Positions 18,095-27,275 of a stretch of DNA of 64,000 bases are shown here, piece after piece. This DNA comes from Rhodospirillaceae bacterium. GTDB lineage: Bacteria > Pseudomonadota > Gammaproteobacteria > Steroidobacterales > Rariloculaceae. The notes under the pieces are model-generated. The model saw only the letters and a program-made list of their open reading frames with translations. It had not been told where the DNA came from and made no database searches. The DNA is taken from NCBI GenBank assembly GCA_002718345.1, contig PBDA01000064.1, forward strand, positions 1 to 64,000, written 5' to 3'. How positions within the stretch are numbered: position 1 is the stretch's first letter; each line of letters starts with the position of its first letter. The translations under genes and the position numbers were made by a program.

Positions 18095-19576
18095 CTACTT
18101 AGAAACTCGGGACAATCCTTCCAGCGATCTTTCTCTACCAACAGCACTTTGAAGAGAAAGCTCGTAGAAAGATCTGGCCTTATCAGATTCTCCTAATGAT
18201 TGATACGCATCAGCAAGCAACTCTGCCATCGGTTGAACAGGAACTGCAGGGCCGTACTCTGCTGGCAGCTGACCCTCTAGTTCTGCAGCCAAACCGATCA
18301 ACTCAAGTGCCTCATTATGGCGACCGGCTGCCAGCTCAATTTGTCCTTGCAATGCTAGGCGCAAAAGTCTCGGAGCCATAATCTCCCGATCGGGACTTAA
18401 AATCTCCTTTTCCCCTCCCATTCTTTCTAGGGCTGTTAGTGCTCCAACAGTATCCCCACGATTAAGAGCAACAATACCCTGAAGGTAGTAATCGGTCGCA
18501 ACAGAAAAATCACTCAATCCATCATGAGCGATCTCCACACTTGCATGGTGATTCTGCCACTGTTGTGTATCTATAATGTAGGCCGCTCTAGCACCCACAT
18601 ATGCTCTACGTGGGCCTATACTTGTGTCGCCATATTGATTAACTTGAGTCTCAATTAAATCTAGTCGGTCCTCAGCAGAATCATAGTCACCTTGCTGTGA
18701 CAAGCTATAAATTAACCAGGTTAATGCATGGTATGCCTGACCACTATAAAGGTCAGTAGGATTTTTCTGTCTAGCAACAGCCTCTTCAAATGAACGGGTA
18801 TTCCTATCTGTACCCTGCTCCCACATACCAAGTGCAAAATATATATGAGATCCCATATGTAAAGCATGGATAGCAGAAGGTGCCACCTTAAAGTAATCCC
18901 GCGCAGCTCTTAAGCCTAAAGACGCATGAATTGGATCATCATAGCTATGGATATTGTAATGAAGGGCGCCCGGGTGAAGTGGGTTTTTATCAAGAATCTC
19001 CTCTGTTATCGCCGCTGCCTTCATGTAACGAGTGAAATCTCGACCACCATAGGTAGTAAAAAGTATGGATAGCGCATAGAAAGCAGCTGCATCAAGGTCA
19101 TCCGGGTACTTATAGTGAAGATCCCGGAGAGCGTTCGAATAATTAACTTCACGCTCTTCCTGTGTACCTTGACTAAAAAAAAGTGTTTCCAAAGTATTAA
19201 GGTAATCTCTTTCGCGCGCTGTTTGAGCTTTACTTGCACGCTCTTCAGCTGTACGACCTAACTTTTCTAGTGTTTCCCTAGATGCCTCTATATTAAAACG
19301 CCCCCAAAATGAATGCTCGTAGGTTAATGCCTCACCCCAATAGGCCATGACAAAACGTGAATCAATTGACTGCGCCTCCTGAAAAGAATATCGGGCATCC
19401 TCGTATTCAAAGTTGTGTAACTGCAATAAACCCTTCAAAAATACTTGATGAGCATCCCTAGAGCCAGACGCTTCAAACTCTGTGTAACCATAATCTTGCT
19501 GTGCCTGTGTATGACTAAAAGACATAGTTAAAATTAATACTGAAACAAAACTTCTGAGCGTGGTTAGCTGTTTCAT
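18095..19576 (-). CDS. Exported tetratricopeptide-repeat protein
   Basis: The 493-residue precursor has a signal peptide (~1-26). Helical TPR-like repeats follow, including F-L-K-G-L-L-Q-L-H-N-F-E-Y-E-D-A near residue 45, A-L-S-I-L-F-T-T-Y-G-G near 170, H-x-G-S-H-I-Y-F-A-L-G-M near 245 and L-A-D-A-Y-Q-S-L-G-E-S-D-K-A near the end. The start ATG 19576 is supported by GGGGAG; a longer frame reaches 19609. It resembles secreted TPR proteins of unknown scaffold function. No catalytic motif is visible. Confidence 0.75.
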   Translation of the reverse strand: MKQLTTLRSFVSVLILTMSFSHTQAQQDYGYTEFEASGSRDAHQVFLKGLLQLHNFEYEDARYSFQEAQSIDSRFVMAYWGEALTYEHSFWGRFNIEASRETLEKLGRTAEERASKAQTARERDYLNTLETLFFSQGTQEEREVNYSNALRDLHYKYPDDLDAAAFYALSILFTTYGGRDFTRYMKAAAITEEILDKNPLHPGALHYNIHSYDDPIHASLGLRAARDYFKVAPSAIHALHMGSHIYFALGMWEQGTDRNTRSFEEAVARQKNPTDLYSGQAYHALTWLIYSLSQQGDYDSAEDRLDLIETQVNQYGDTSIGPRRAYVGARAAYIIDTQQWQNHHASVEIAHDGLSDFSVATDYYLQGIVALNRGDTVGALTALERMGGEKEILSPDREIMAPRLLRLALQGQIELAAGRHNEALELIGLAAELEGQLPAEYGPAVPVQPMAELLADAYQSLGESDKARSFYELSLQSAVGRERSLEGLSRVSK

Positions 19577-19696
19577 GAGATTCTCCCCAAGGCACTTTTT
19601 TCGTACCATTAATTGTAAATCTAACCGAAGCTAATGGTACAGGTTAATATGCTCTAGCTCCTTAAAAATTAAATTCTTTTAAATGTTGATAAAAAA

Positions 19697-20584
19697 GTGA
19701 TTATTTCTACTGAAACTGGAGGCCTTGGCAACCGTATTAAGTCCTGGGTGTCTTCTATGCGCCTAGATAAAGACACGAAAGTATATTGGAAAGTACTACC
19801 TAATATGCCCGCTACTTTTTCTGAATTGTTTTCAAATAATTGTCAGGTTGACACTGTGCCAATCAAAGCAAATACGTACAAATCCTGGAGATTGGCCGTA
19901 TTACCTGAGGATGAATGTATTTTGCCCAATCACTTCAGTACTGTTGGCGCTGCTACACACCCTATAGTTCGCGGCATTGGAAAAATGCTTTGGGAACTAA
20001 AAGGAAGACAAACAGATAGATACCGATACATGATTTACCCGAAAGGACATTCAAAACGTTCTACACGCTCTGACGCTAAGCATATTGATCTTGAGTATGA
20101 GCGAATTCCAGCAGTTATCCGTAATTATTACGTGCCTTTTTTTAAACAAATTCAAGTAAAACCTGAAATACTAAAACAAGCAGATTCTTGGTCTAAAAAA
20201 AACCTTGATGCTAATGTTATTGGCGTTCAAGTAAGAACCTGGCGAGACTATCAAAGACGCTATCGCAAGTACTATATCCCTTCAAAGAAACGCTTACGTA
20301 CGCTATTGGATAAAAGCAAAAATGATGCTCGGTTCTTAGTTGTAAGTGATAGTGACGAAGTAACACCCTGGCTATCTGAAATATACGGTAGCAATCGAAT
20401 ACTCCAGTTCCCGAGACGCACAAAGAGAGCTGAAAGTTACGCCTCAGTGGATGGTATTACAGAAGATCTTATCGACCTAGTATTACTATCTAAAACAGAA
20501 CAGATTTTTGCAAGTTACCTAAGTACATTTAGCGAAGTTGCATGGTGGATGGGCGGGGCTCGCGCAAAAGTTTCAGTGTTTTAA
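19697..20584 (+). CDS. Putative fucosyltransferase-like (GT-B) glycosyltransferase
   Basis: The N-terminus G-G-L-G-N-R-I-K-S-W matches the entry motif of NodZ/GT23/GT11-like fucosyltransferases. V-I-G-V-Q-V-R-T-W-R-D near 178 resembles their motif I. F-L-V-V-S-D-S-D-E near 218 resembles motif II, and S-T-F-S-E-V-A near 283 resembles motif III. These form the GDP-sugar pocket in the superfamily. The assignment rests on scattered motifs and is tentative. The GTG start at 19697 is the first usable codon and lacks a clear ribosome binding site. It begins a glycan-type cluster reaching 25002. Confidence 0.6.
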   Translation: MIISTETGGLGNRIKSWVSSMRLDKDTKVYWKVLPNMPATFSELFSNNCQVDTVPIKANTYKSWRLAVLPEDECILPNHFSTVGAATHPIVRGIGKMLWELKGRQTDRYRYMIYPKGHSKRSTRSDAKHIDLEYERIPAVIRNYYVPFFKQIQVKPEILKQADSWSKKNLDANVIGVQVRTWRDYQRRYRKYYIPSKKRLRTLLDKSKNDARFLVVSDSDEVTPWLSEIYGSNRILQFPRRTKRAESYASVDGITEDLIDLVLLSKTEQIFASYLSTFSEVAWWMGGARAKVSVF

Positions 20585-20592
20585 TAAAAAAA

Positions 20593-21393
20593 CTATTGTT
20601 GATACCAACATGAAGGAAGAACTAAAGTAGTTTTTTTGGTGTTATCGCGATCAAGCGTATGCGGAAAATTTTGTGCGAATGATTTTCGCTCAAATCTATC
20701 ATTTCGATAAAAAGTAAACTCTGCAACTCTTGGAATTTCGAGTCCACCGCCTTTTATGGACCCACAACAATTGTTTGGATGGATATGAGCTACGGAATGA
20801 CTTTGCAAAAGCTTTTGAAACACTCTAGATAAAAGAATAAAAAATCTCTCATGAAATAATTCTTGCAAATAATGAAATTCAATAATCATAATTCTGAACT
20901 GGCTCAGAAGTTCAGGAGAAATACTCAAAAGAGCCTCAAACTCTGCGCCCTCTATATCCATTTGCATGATTAGGTCATCATCATAATCAGGTATCCTACA
21001 ACTCTTCCATTGATCCATAGTCATAAATTTTTCATCAGAATGTGCTCCAATAAATTTTTTATCAAAATGAAATCTTTCATGAAATTCTGCAGGAGAATCG
21101 ACCGAATAATCAGCCAGAAATACTTCGATGCCACGTTCTGCTAAAGCCATTTCAAATCCTGACTCATCTGATACGCCAGGGGAAAAGCCATATTTAATTC
21201 CTTCTAAATCATCAGGTAAAAGATAGCCTCCATCTCCATCAGGGCCTAATCGAATTAAAGAATTATCTGAATCCATTGGATGTAACGAATAAATCAAATC
21301 ACGCAAATGCTTTAGGGGCGTGCGGGCCCCGATATCCACGCCCATGGAACTAAATAAACGAATAAAATAATCTTTAATCAGCTTATTGCGCAT
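20593..21393 (-). CDS. FkbM-family methyltransferase-like protein
   Basis: The 266-residue protein has a Rossmann methyltransferase region. G-P-D-G-D-G-G-Y-L-L near 50-59 and Y-G-F-S-P-G-V-S-D near 68-76 form the SAM loop area. The FkbM hallmark M-Q-M-D-I-E-G-A-E-F-E-A-L appears near 143-155, and I-I-E-F-H-Y-L near 170. FkbM enzymes usually O-methylate sugars or polyketides. The SAM loop is not a classic E-x-G-x-N-x-G, so activity is not assured. It sits 7 bases upstream of the end of a second FkbM-like gene, in the same operon orientation. Confidence 0.72.
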   Translation of the reverse strand: MRNKLIKDYFIRLFSSMGVDIGARTPLKHLRDLIYSLHPMDSDNSLIRLGPDGDGGYLLPDDLEGIKYGFSPGVSDESGFEMALAERGIEVFLADYSVDSPAEFHERFHFDKKFIGAHSDEKFMTMDQWKSCRIPDYDDDLIMQMDIEGAEFEALLSISPELLSQFRIMIIEFHYLQELFHERFFILLSRVFQKLLQSHSVAHIHPNNCCGSIKGGGLEIPRVAEFTFYRNDRFERKSFAQNFPHTLDRDNTKKTTLVLPSCWYQQ

Positions 21394-21400
21394 CTTATAG

Positions 21401-22051
21401 TTACCTTAAAACCCAGTTCTCCCATACAAATTTATACTGAAAAGTTGGTTGATGTGTTTTATACATTCCCTGATGAATTTTCTCCATTCGTTTTGTAGAC
21501 TCAACAGCAATGTTGTGAAACTGAACTTGGATATTCTTAATACGTGAAATTAACCCAGTCTGAATTAATCTCTCCAGGAGTTCGAACTCCCCCCCTTCTA
21601 TATTGATTTTCATTAAGTGAACAAATCTTATATTTTGATCACTAAACCACTGCTTTATATCCACAATACGAATTTCTTCAGCCTCTCCACGCTTTCTGAA
21701 TGTAGATGTTCCAGCACCCCAAAGGTAAATTTTTTCTTTTCTGGATGAACCACCTAAACCGTATTGATAGACTTCAACATCAGGTTCTTTGGAAAATTTA
21801 TCTTTTATTGCTAAAGCAAAAGGCTTTACAGGCTCAAATATTGCAATCCGACAACCAAACTTTTTTTTTATACTTTCCGACCATGTCCCTTCATAACCAC
21901 CTAAATCCATGACATAGTCATCGCTGCTCAAGTCATAATTATAACGAAACCTTTCATCACCCCCATCAGTCCACCACTTTTGCAATACCTGCCGATGTTT
22001 TTTTCGATAAAGTTTTCTATTGAACCAATTAGCAATTCTATGTGGACTCAT
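21401..22051 (-). CDS. FkbM-family methyltransferase
   Basis: The 216-residue enzyme shows the SAM loop V-M-D-L-G-G-Y-E-G-T-W near residues 48-58 and the acidic I-F-E-P-V near 72. The FkbM signature L-M-K-I-N-I-E-G-G-E-F-E-L-L lies near 146-159, followed by I-Q-V-Q-F-H. It probably O-methylates a sugar of the glycan made by neighbouring genes. It is 25 bases downstream of the broken asparagine synthase gene and is followed by a second FkbM-like gene. Confidence 0.82.
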   Translation of the reverse strand: MSPHRIANWFNRKLYRKKHRQVLQKWWTDGGDERFRYNYDLSSDDYVMDLGGYEGTWSESIKKKFGCRIAIFEPVKPFALAIKDKFSKEPDVEVYQYGLGGSSRKEKIYLWGAGTSTFRKRGEAEEIRIVDIKQWFSDQNIRFVHLMKINIEGGEFELLERLIQTGLISRIKNIQVQFHNIAVESTKRMEKIHQGMYKTHQPTFQYKFVWENWVLR

Positions 22052-22076
22052 AAATGAACCTTGCCAGCTATTAAAA

Positions 22077-23801
22077 TCATAAATAAAGACTAGTTAGTAC
22101 ATGTTCTTGTATGAGTTTTCCTTCGCTCATATCTCTTAAATAATACCGCGGCACACCAAAACCTTTTTTGCGTCTATCCAAAATATGATCGGGAAGAATA
22201 TTTCTATACGCATGACGCAACATACCTTTTAGCTCATTACCATGGTATCGAATCTTTTCTGGAACAGAAAAAGAAAATTCAATAATTCGACGATCAAGCA
22301 GAGGCACTCTTGCTTCCAGAGAATTTGCCATACTTGTTCTGTCCACTTTAGTTAATACTAAATCTGGCAAAAATGTATGAAAGTCTAAAAACTGCAATCT
22401 AGTTCGTAATGGCAAGTCTTCTCGCCAATTAGCACGGTAATACCACCAATCTTCATAGTCCTTAGGTATCTCTAGCGACTCTCTATAATATCTCTTATCT
22501 GGTTTTGACATGCCTGCCATAATTTTTGCCCATAAAGATGGGCCGCTACTATGCACCATTTCAAGTAACCCGATAATTCTAGCTATAGAACCACGTTGGC
22601 GGAAAGGTTTTCGTAGCCAGTATAAAATAGAGTCTGTAACAAAATTAGATGATGGCCAACGGTCATATCTTTCATAACGAGGATACGTACGGTAACCGCC
22701 GAACACCTCATCACCTCCATCACCAGTTAACACAACAGTTACTTGCTCTCGAGCTATCTTTGACACAAGGAAAGTTGGTATTGCTGACTCATCTGCAAAC
22801 GGTTCATCAAACCAATCCTTGAAATTTGAAAGTGACTCCTGAGTATCACTTTGCCTTAAGATTTTTTCATGATGATCTGTCTTAAATAACTCAGCAATAA
22901 CTTTTGCAAATGGTGTTTCAGAAACAGACTCTGTTTCAAACCCTATAGAGAATGTTGATAGATTATTTTTAATGCCAGATGCAGCTGCAACAACTGTACT
23001 AGAATCAACCCCGCCCGATAGAAAAAAACCTACGGGTACGTCCGCCACCATCTGATCTGAGACCGACAAATCAATTAAAGATCGTAACTCATCACAACAG
23101 TCCTCTAATGACCTTTCAGTCTGCTCATTGCAATTTTCAATCTGCCAGTAACGCTTTGGACCTCTTATCTGCATAGTGTATGGACTAAAGCTAAGCATAT
23201 GTGCCGGTGGAAGCTTAAAAACATTTTTATAAAGCGTCTTTGGGGTTGGCACGTAACGATATCCAAGAAAGTCATATAAAGCAGTTTAATCAATTGAAAA
23301 TTTTTCTACTGCGCAAGCTACCTCTAGAGCTTTCAGTTCTGAGGCAAAAGCAAACTGCTGACCATCAAAAAAATAATAGAGTGGTTTTATTCCTGGGCGA
23401 TCTCTAAACAATTTGAGCTCTTTTTGACCTGCATCCCAAATCACAACCGCAAACATTCCATCCAAATGTTCTACAAACTGATCTCCCCACTCACAATATG
23501 CATGAAGCACAACTTCAGTATCAGAATTCGTACGAAAAATATGTCCTTTTTTTTCTAGATGCCTTCTAATTGATTGAAATCCATATATTTCCCCGTTAAA
23601 GACAAGCCAGGAATCTCCGTCTGGGGCAAACATTGGCTGATCAGCTTTTTCCCCAAGATCAATAATAGACAACCTTCTGAAACCGACCTGAATAGGTTTC
23701 TCAAGATGCAACTTACTAGAATCAGGGCCTCTATGGGCAATTGATTCAAGAGCTGCGGAATATTTCCAGATAGGATTGGTTCCACCAACAAAACCACACA
23801 A
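22077..23801 (-). pseudogene. asnB: Asparagine synthase (glutamine-hydrolysing) interrupted by an in-frame TAA and shortened at the C-terminus
   Basis: The N-terminal half (23801-23286) has M-C-G-F-V-G with Cys2 as the glutaminase nucleophile, then R-G-P-D and N-G-E-I-Y-G. The TTG start is forced because cysteine must follow the initiator, and AAAGGA precedes it. The frame meets TAA at 23286-23288 and then continues without shift through T-A-L-Y-D-F-L-G-Y-R-Y-V-P-T-P-K-T to the synthetase half. That half carries the PP-loop S-G-G-V-D-S-S and the late motif R-R-K-K-G-F-G-V-P. A CAA-to-TAA change would explain the stop. The product ends ~26 residues after G-F-G-V-P, where glycan-cluster relatives continue ~75. 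A GTG at 23252 could restart translation. Confidence 0.85.
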
Positions 23802-23952
23802 AGCTACTTTCCTTTAGATTTTACTGCCTGTAAGTAACCGCACTGTATTGGGTTGTATTCTGACTCGCAAACAGAGATTTAGGATTATCTCCTCTATAAG
23901 CCTTGTGTTACCGTAACTGTACATCTACTAAACAGCAAAAACACAAACCGAG

Positions 23953-25002
23953 ATGACTTCATTTATTGCACATGTAAATGCCTCTAGGGGATTTCGCGGA
24001 GGCGAAAGACAAACGGAATTGCTCATAGAAGAACTTCAAAAATACGGTTACAAACAAGCGTTAATTGCTCGTAAAAATAGAGCCTTAGCAAGACGTACAA
24101 AACATAAAGATATTGATTTAAGAGAAGTTTCTGGCAACCCTATTAGTGTAGCTTTAGCCTGTCGAGGAGTGGATCTTATACATGTTCATGAAGGCAGAAG
24201 TGTCTACGGTGCCTATCTCAAATGGTTTTTCTCTAAAACGCCTTACATAATCACACGCCGAGTTGATAATCCAATCCGACAGCACAGATTTGCGCGCAAG
24301 GCTTATGGTAATGCATCTGCTATTGCTGCAGTAGCACCCCAGGTAGCTAAAATAGTCAAACAATACGATACGCAACTAAACCCTAAGGTTGTGCATAGCG
24401 GCAGTAGCAATTTGCCAGTTAATGAAGAAAATGTACAAAATATTCGAAATAGATACTGCAAAAATAGCTTTTTAGTCGGCCATGTTGGCGCACTTGATAA
24501 TAATCAAAAAGGTCAAGAGTTTATTATTGCAGTTGCACATGAACTTCAAGATTCTCACCCTAATATCCATTTTCTTCTGGTAGGAGGAGGTGATGATGAA
24601 AAGATTTTAAAAGAGCAAGCTAAAAATTTAAAAAATCTATCCTTCGAAGGTTTTGTAAACAATGTTGGTGATTATCTTGCGGCTTTTGATATTTTCATAC
24701 TTCCTTCTTTACGAGAGGGCATAGGAAGCATACTAATCGATGCAATGCAGAAAAATTTGCCCTTGATTGCAAGCAGCGTGGGAGGTGTGCCTGACATCGT
24801 GCACCATAACGAGAATGGAATTCTCATTGAACCTGCCCGACCAGACTTGTTGAAGAAAGCTATACTGCATATGCAAAGCGATCCGACGTTTAGAGCCAGA
24901 CTAGGCCAAAATGGGAAACAACTATCTAAGAGCTATACAGCTAATGTTATGTGCAAAAAATATATAAAAATATATGAATCAATACTTACAAAAATTGATT
25001 AA
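23953..25002 (+). CDS. Glycosyltransferase family 4
   Basis: The 349-residue GT-B enzyme begins with the acceptor-side loop S-R-G-F-R-G-G-E-R-Q near residues 11-20. The donor domain has V-G-H-V-G-A-L-D-N-N-Q-K-G (~177-189). The E-x7-E region, typical for nucleotide-sugar binding, is L-R-E-G-I-G-S-I-L-I-D-A-M (~253-265), with Asp replacing the second Glu. It likely adds a hexose or related sugar to a lipid-linked or surface glycan. It diverges from the broken asnB across 150 bases. Confidence 0.87.
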   Translation: MTSFIAHVNASRGFRGGERQTELLIEELQKYGYKQALIARKNRALARRTKHKDIDLREVSGNPISVALACRGVDLIHVHEGRSVYGAYLKWFFSKTPYIITRRVDNPIRQHRFARKAYGNASAIAAVAPQVAKIVKQYDTQLNPKVVHSGSSNLPVNEENVQNIRNRYCKNSFLVGHVGALDNNQKGQEFIIAVAHELQDSHPNIHFLLVGGGDDEKILKEQAKNLKNLSFEGFVNNVGDYLAAFDIFILPSLREGIGSILIDAMQKNLPLIASSVGGVPDIVHHNENGILIEPARPDLLKKAILHMQSDPTFRARLGQNGKQLSKSYTANVMCKKYIKIYESILTKID

Positions 25003-25004
25003 TA

Positions 25005-26264
25005 TCAACGAATAATTATTGGTGCAACTGTTGAACCTCCAGAACCTCGTATTGGGATCGTCTGAACAATTAGTGTTCCTATATAACATGACTTTTGGGA
25101 TAAATTATCAGAGCTTGAATCAGTATCCTTAAGCTCCTTCTCACAATCTGCTGACCACTCTTCAAGATCAACATCTTCAAGCATATATATACCGCTGCTT
25201 AGCCAACTAACATGGCCTGGTCTATGAAAAGGGTCTGGTCCGTGCAAGGGGTTTGCAATCTCAATGCTTTTAACATCAGCCGCAACTAGAACTGGTTGAC
25301 GATTAAGTGTCCATTGGACTGCACGCCAATTTAAACCTGGGCCTCCAGGAAGAAACTCCCTATCTTGCCCATTATTAAGATACTTTAGTCGTTCATTTCT
25401 CGGGTCCGCAGGATTTGAAGTCCAGTATCGACCTGCCCATGCCGTTCGTATTAATAAAGCATCACCGGGCTCTATGTCCCCTAAGGTCATATTTTGTCGC
25501 AGTAGCGCTTGTTCAATTTCTTCCGGCGAAAACTCATAATCTGCCGAAGGAAAATTTTCCGGATCTCTACCGGCTAATTTCTCTCGTTCTCGAAGTAATT
25601 CTCCAACATCAATTAGGATGCCTCGAGCAATAATCGTACCCACATTCTCGATACCCATTCTTGCGTGACCACGAAATACATAATTTTCGTCTGGATTACC
25701 ATTAGGCAAATCACCAGAATCACCCTCTGCATGCAAATGGTATTTAGGATCACGGGTATCAAAACAGTTGTATGTAATGCCGCCTTGGGTGAAATGATTA
25801 AATCCATCTAATTGTGTACCTATTTCAAACTGCAGCACACCAGACCGATTCGGATTAAATGTACTATTTCCTAAGGTCTCTTCGTTATTGGTAATAGAAT
25901 TTCCTGCACCACGCCCTGGCCACTGTCCTAAATTTGATTTGAAATCTAAGAAGGCTGCAAACCCCATCTGGCCTGGCTCTAGCATATGAGCCAAATCATA
26001 AACCTTTCCCAGTTTTATAAGACCAAGGTTTTCCCGAATACGCTCGGCTGTTAGAAAATTAAGGTTACCCCTCTGATCATCGGACCCCCATGTCCTAGTA
26101 GCAATGTTGTTACAGGGATCTGGAAGATCCAATATTCTTTCAGGGATGAGATCCATAGGCGTATAGTTTTCTTGTGCTTGTATTTTAAGAGACATAGTTG
26201 ATATCAAAATCAGGATAAACAAAACAATCCATCTATCTAGAAAAATAGTATTTAAGTCATGCAT
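25005..26264 (-). CDS. Exported cyclase-family (kynurenine-formamidase-like) hydrolase
   Basis: A signal-like hydrophobic N-terminus (~12-30, ending Q-A-Q) indicates export. The PF04199-type core carries E-I-G-T-Q-L-D-G-F-N-H-F near residues 148-159. This corresponds to the metal motif with Gln where formamidases have the second His, a pattern I associate with larger secreted relatives. G-D-A-L-L-I-R-T-A-W near 272 is a second family landmark. Substrate may be a cyclic amide or ester. The stop codon lies 2 bases from the GT4 stop (tail-to-tail). Confidence 0.8.
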   Translation of the reverse strand: MHDLNTIFLDRWIVLFILILISTMSLKIQAQENYTPMDLIPERILDLPDPCNNIATRTWGSDDQRGNLNFLTAERIRENLGLIKLGKVYDLAHMLEPGQMGFAAFLDFKSNLGQWPGRGAGNSITNNEETLGNSTFNPNRSGVLQFEIGTQLDGFNHFTQGGITYNCFDTRDPKYHLHAEGDSGDLPNGNPDENYVFRGHARMGIENVGTIIARGILIDVGELLREREKLAGRDPENFPSADYEFSPEEIEQALLRQNMTLGDIEPGDALLIRTAWAGRYWTSNPADPRNERLKYLNNGQDREFLPGGPGLNWRAVQWTLNRQPVLVAADVKSIEIANPLHGPDPFHRPGHVSWLSSGIYMLEDVDLEEWSADCEKELKDTDSSSDNLSQKSCYIGTLIVQTIPIRGSGGSTVAPIIIR

Positions 26265-26363
26265 AGGCCTAGTCTCTTTTATAAATTGAAGTAATCGATC
26301 ATATAGCCCTTAATGCTAAATGCTTATCAAGAACAAGTGTAAATATTTATTAAACGCAATTGA

Positions 26364-26387
26364 AAACCATTATCTTTTCAATGGTTT
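26364..26387. promoter_or_regulatory. Inverted repeat AAACCATT-8-AATGGTTT upstream of bfr
   Basis: A perfect 8-base inverted repeat (26364-26371 and 26380-26387) with an 8-base spacer abuts the proposed -35 box of bfr. It is immediately followed by the 10-base palindrome TTTACGTAAA (26385-26394). This placement suits a repressor or activator site, but the regulator is unidentified. Confidence 0.45.
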
Positions 26388-26414
26388 ACGTAAATCTATG
26401 TTAACCTATATAAA
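26385..26414 (+). promoter_or_regulatory. Candidate sigma-70 promoter of bfr
   Basis: A TTTACG hexamer at 26385-26390 is separated by 16-18 bases from TATATA/TATAAA at 26407-26414, within an AT-rich leader about 35 bases ahead of the GTG start. The -35 box matches the consensus at four of six positions. Confidence 0.45.
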
Positions 26415-26447
26415 ATTTTAATTTTCATACCAACAGAGATAAAACTA

Positions 26448-26924
26448 GTGAAAGGCGATACACAAGTATTAGAAGTTCTTAACAAAGCACTCTTCAATGA
26501 ACTCATAGCAATTAATCAATACCTTTTACATTCCAGAATGCTAAAAAACTGGGGAGTAACAAAACTTGCTGAACACGAATACAAAGAATCTATAGAAGAA
26601 ATGCAACATGCAGATTTACTAGCAGAACGAATACTGTTTTTAGAAGGGCTTCCAAATCTCCAGGATCTGGGCAAACTTCTCATTGGTGAAGATGTTAAGG
26701 AAATACTAACCTGTGACCTTCAATTAGAGCAAAAAGCTATACCCGACCTCAAAGAAGGTATTGCTCTTTGCGAAAAAAAGGCAGACTTTGTTTCTCGTCA
26801 ACTACTTCAGGACATTTTAAAAAATGAAGAAGAACATGTTGATTGGCTGGAAGAGCAGTTTGATCTAATAGAACGCATGGGCCTTGAAAATTTTATACAG
26901 CTCCAGAGTGGCTCAGCCGATTGA
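26448..26924 (+). CDS. bfr: Bacterioferritin
   Basis: The 158-residue subunit of the 24-mer haem-containing iron store has a complete ferroxidase centre: Glu18, Glu51, His54, Glu94, Glu127 and His130. Met52, the axial ligand of the inter-subunit haem, is also present. M-K-G-D at the N-terminus is family-typical and fixes the GTG start at 26448. It is convergent with bfd (27-base gap), whose product normally reduces Bfr to release iron. Confidence 0.96.
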   Translation: MKGDTQVLEVLNKALFNELIAINQYLLHSRMLKNWGVTKLAEHEYKESIEEMQHADLLAERILFLEGLPNLQDLGKLLIGEDVKEILTCDLQLEQKAIPDLKEGIALCEKKADFVSRQLLQDILKNEEEHVDWLEEQFDLIERMGLENFIQLQSGSAD

Positions 26925-26951
26925 TTACACTTATATTGTAGGACTTATTTT

Positions 26952-27149
26952 TTACACACGTGTATCTACAGTGCTCTGAGAAGTAGACTCATGAACCTCT
27001 TGAACTAGCTTCTCTGCCATCTGCAAACAACGACCACAACGAGCTGGCTTACCCAACTGCGCATAAACGTCTCGTGCTGTGCGTAACCCAGACTGGGCTA
27101 CCTTTTTTATATCTCGATCACTATGACCATTGCATATACATACATACAT
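26952..27149 (-). CDS. bfd: Bacterioferritin-associated ferredoxin
   Basis: The 65-residue protein has the four [2Fe-2S] ligands Cys4, Cys6, Cys38 and Cys41 in C-x-C...C-x-x-C arrangement, as in Bfd. It donates electrons to bacterioferritin haem to mobilise stored iron under starvation. The near-perfect Fur box 20 bases upstream of the ATG predicts derepression at low iron, and its convergent partner is bfr. Confidence 0.95.
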   Translation of the reverse strand: MYVCICNGHSDRDIKKVAQSGLRTARDVYAQLGKPARCGRCLQMAEKLVQEVHESTSQSTVDTRV

Positions 27150-27168
27150 AGCTTAATTCTCATCCAAA

Positions 27169-27183
27169 TGATAATGATTGTCA
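27169..27183 (-). promoter_or_regulatory. Fur box upstream of bfd
   Basis: Read on the minus strand, the 15 bases TGACAATCATTATCA match the 7-1-7 Fur consensus TGATAATnATTATCA with a single mismatch. The site sits 20 bases ahead of the bfd ATG, inside the likely promoter. This is the expected placement for iron repression. Confidence 0.88.
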
Positions 27184-27275
27184 ATTACACTTGAGATACA
27201 TTCTTTGAAAAAACTTAAGCTACCGTTTAATCGAAGTTTGAGCAGCTTCAATTAACTGAAAACTAGACCAAGTTT

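Noticed and set aside
23286-23288. Recoding (selenocysteine or programmed readthrough) of the asnB stop
   Set aside because: The codon is TAA, which is not used for selenocysteine. No readthrough context is evident, and a point mutation or sequence error is simpler.
25005-26264. Inactive cyclase because of His-to-Gln in the metal motif
   Set aside because: I recall G-T-Q-x-D-G as the normal variant in larger secreted cyclase-family proteins, so loss of activity is not supported.
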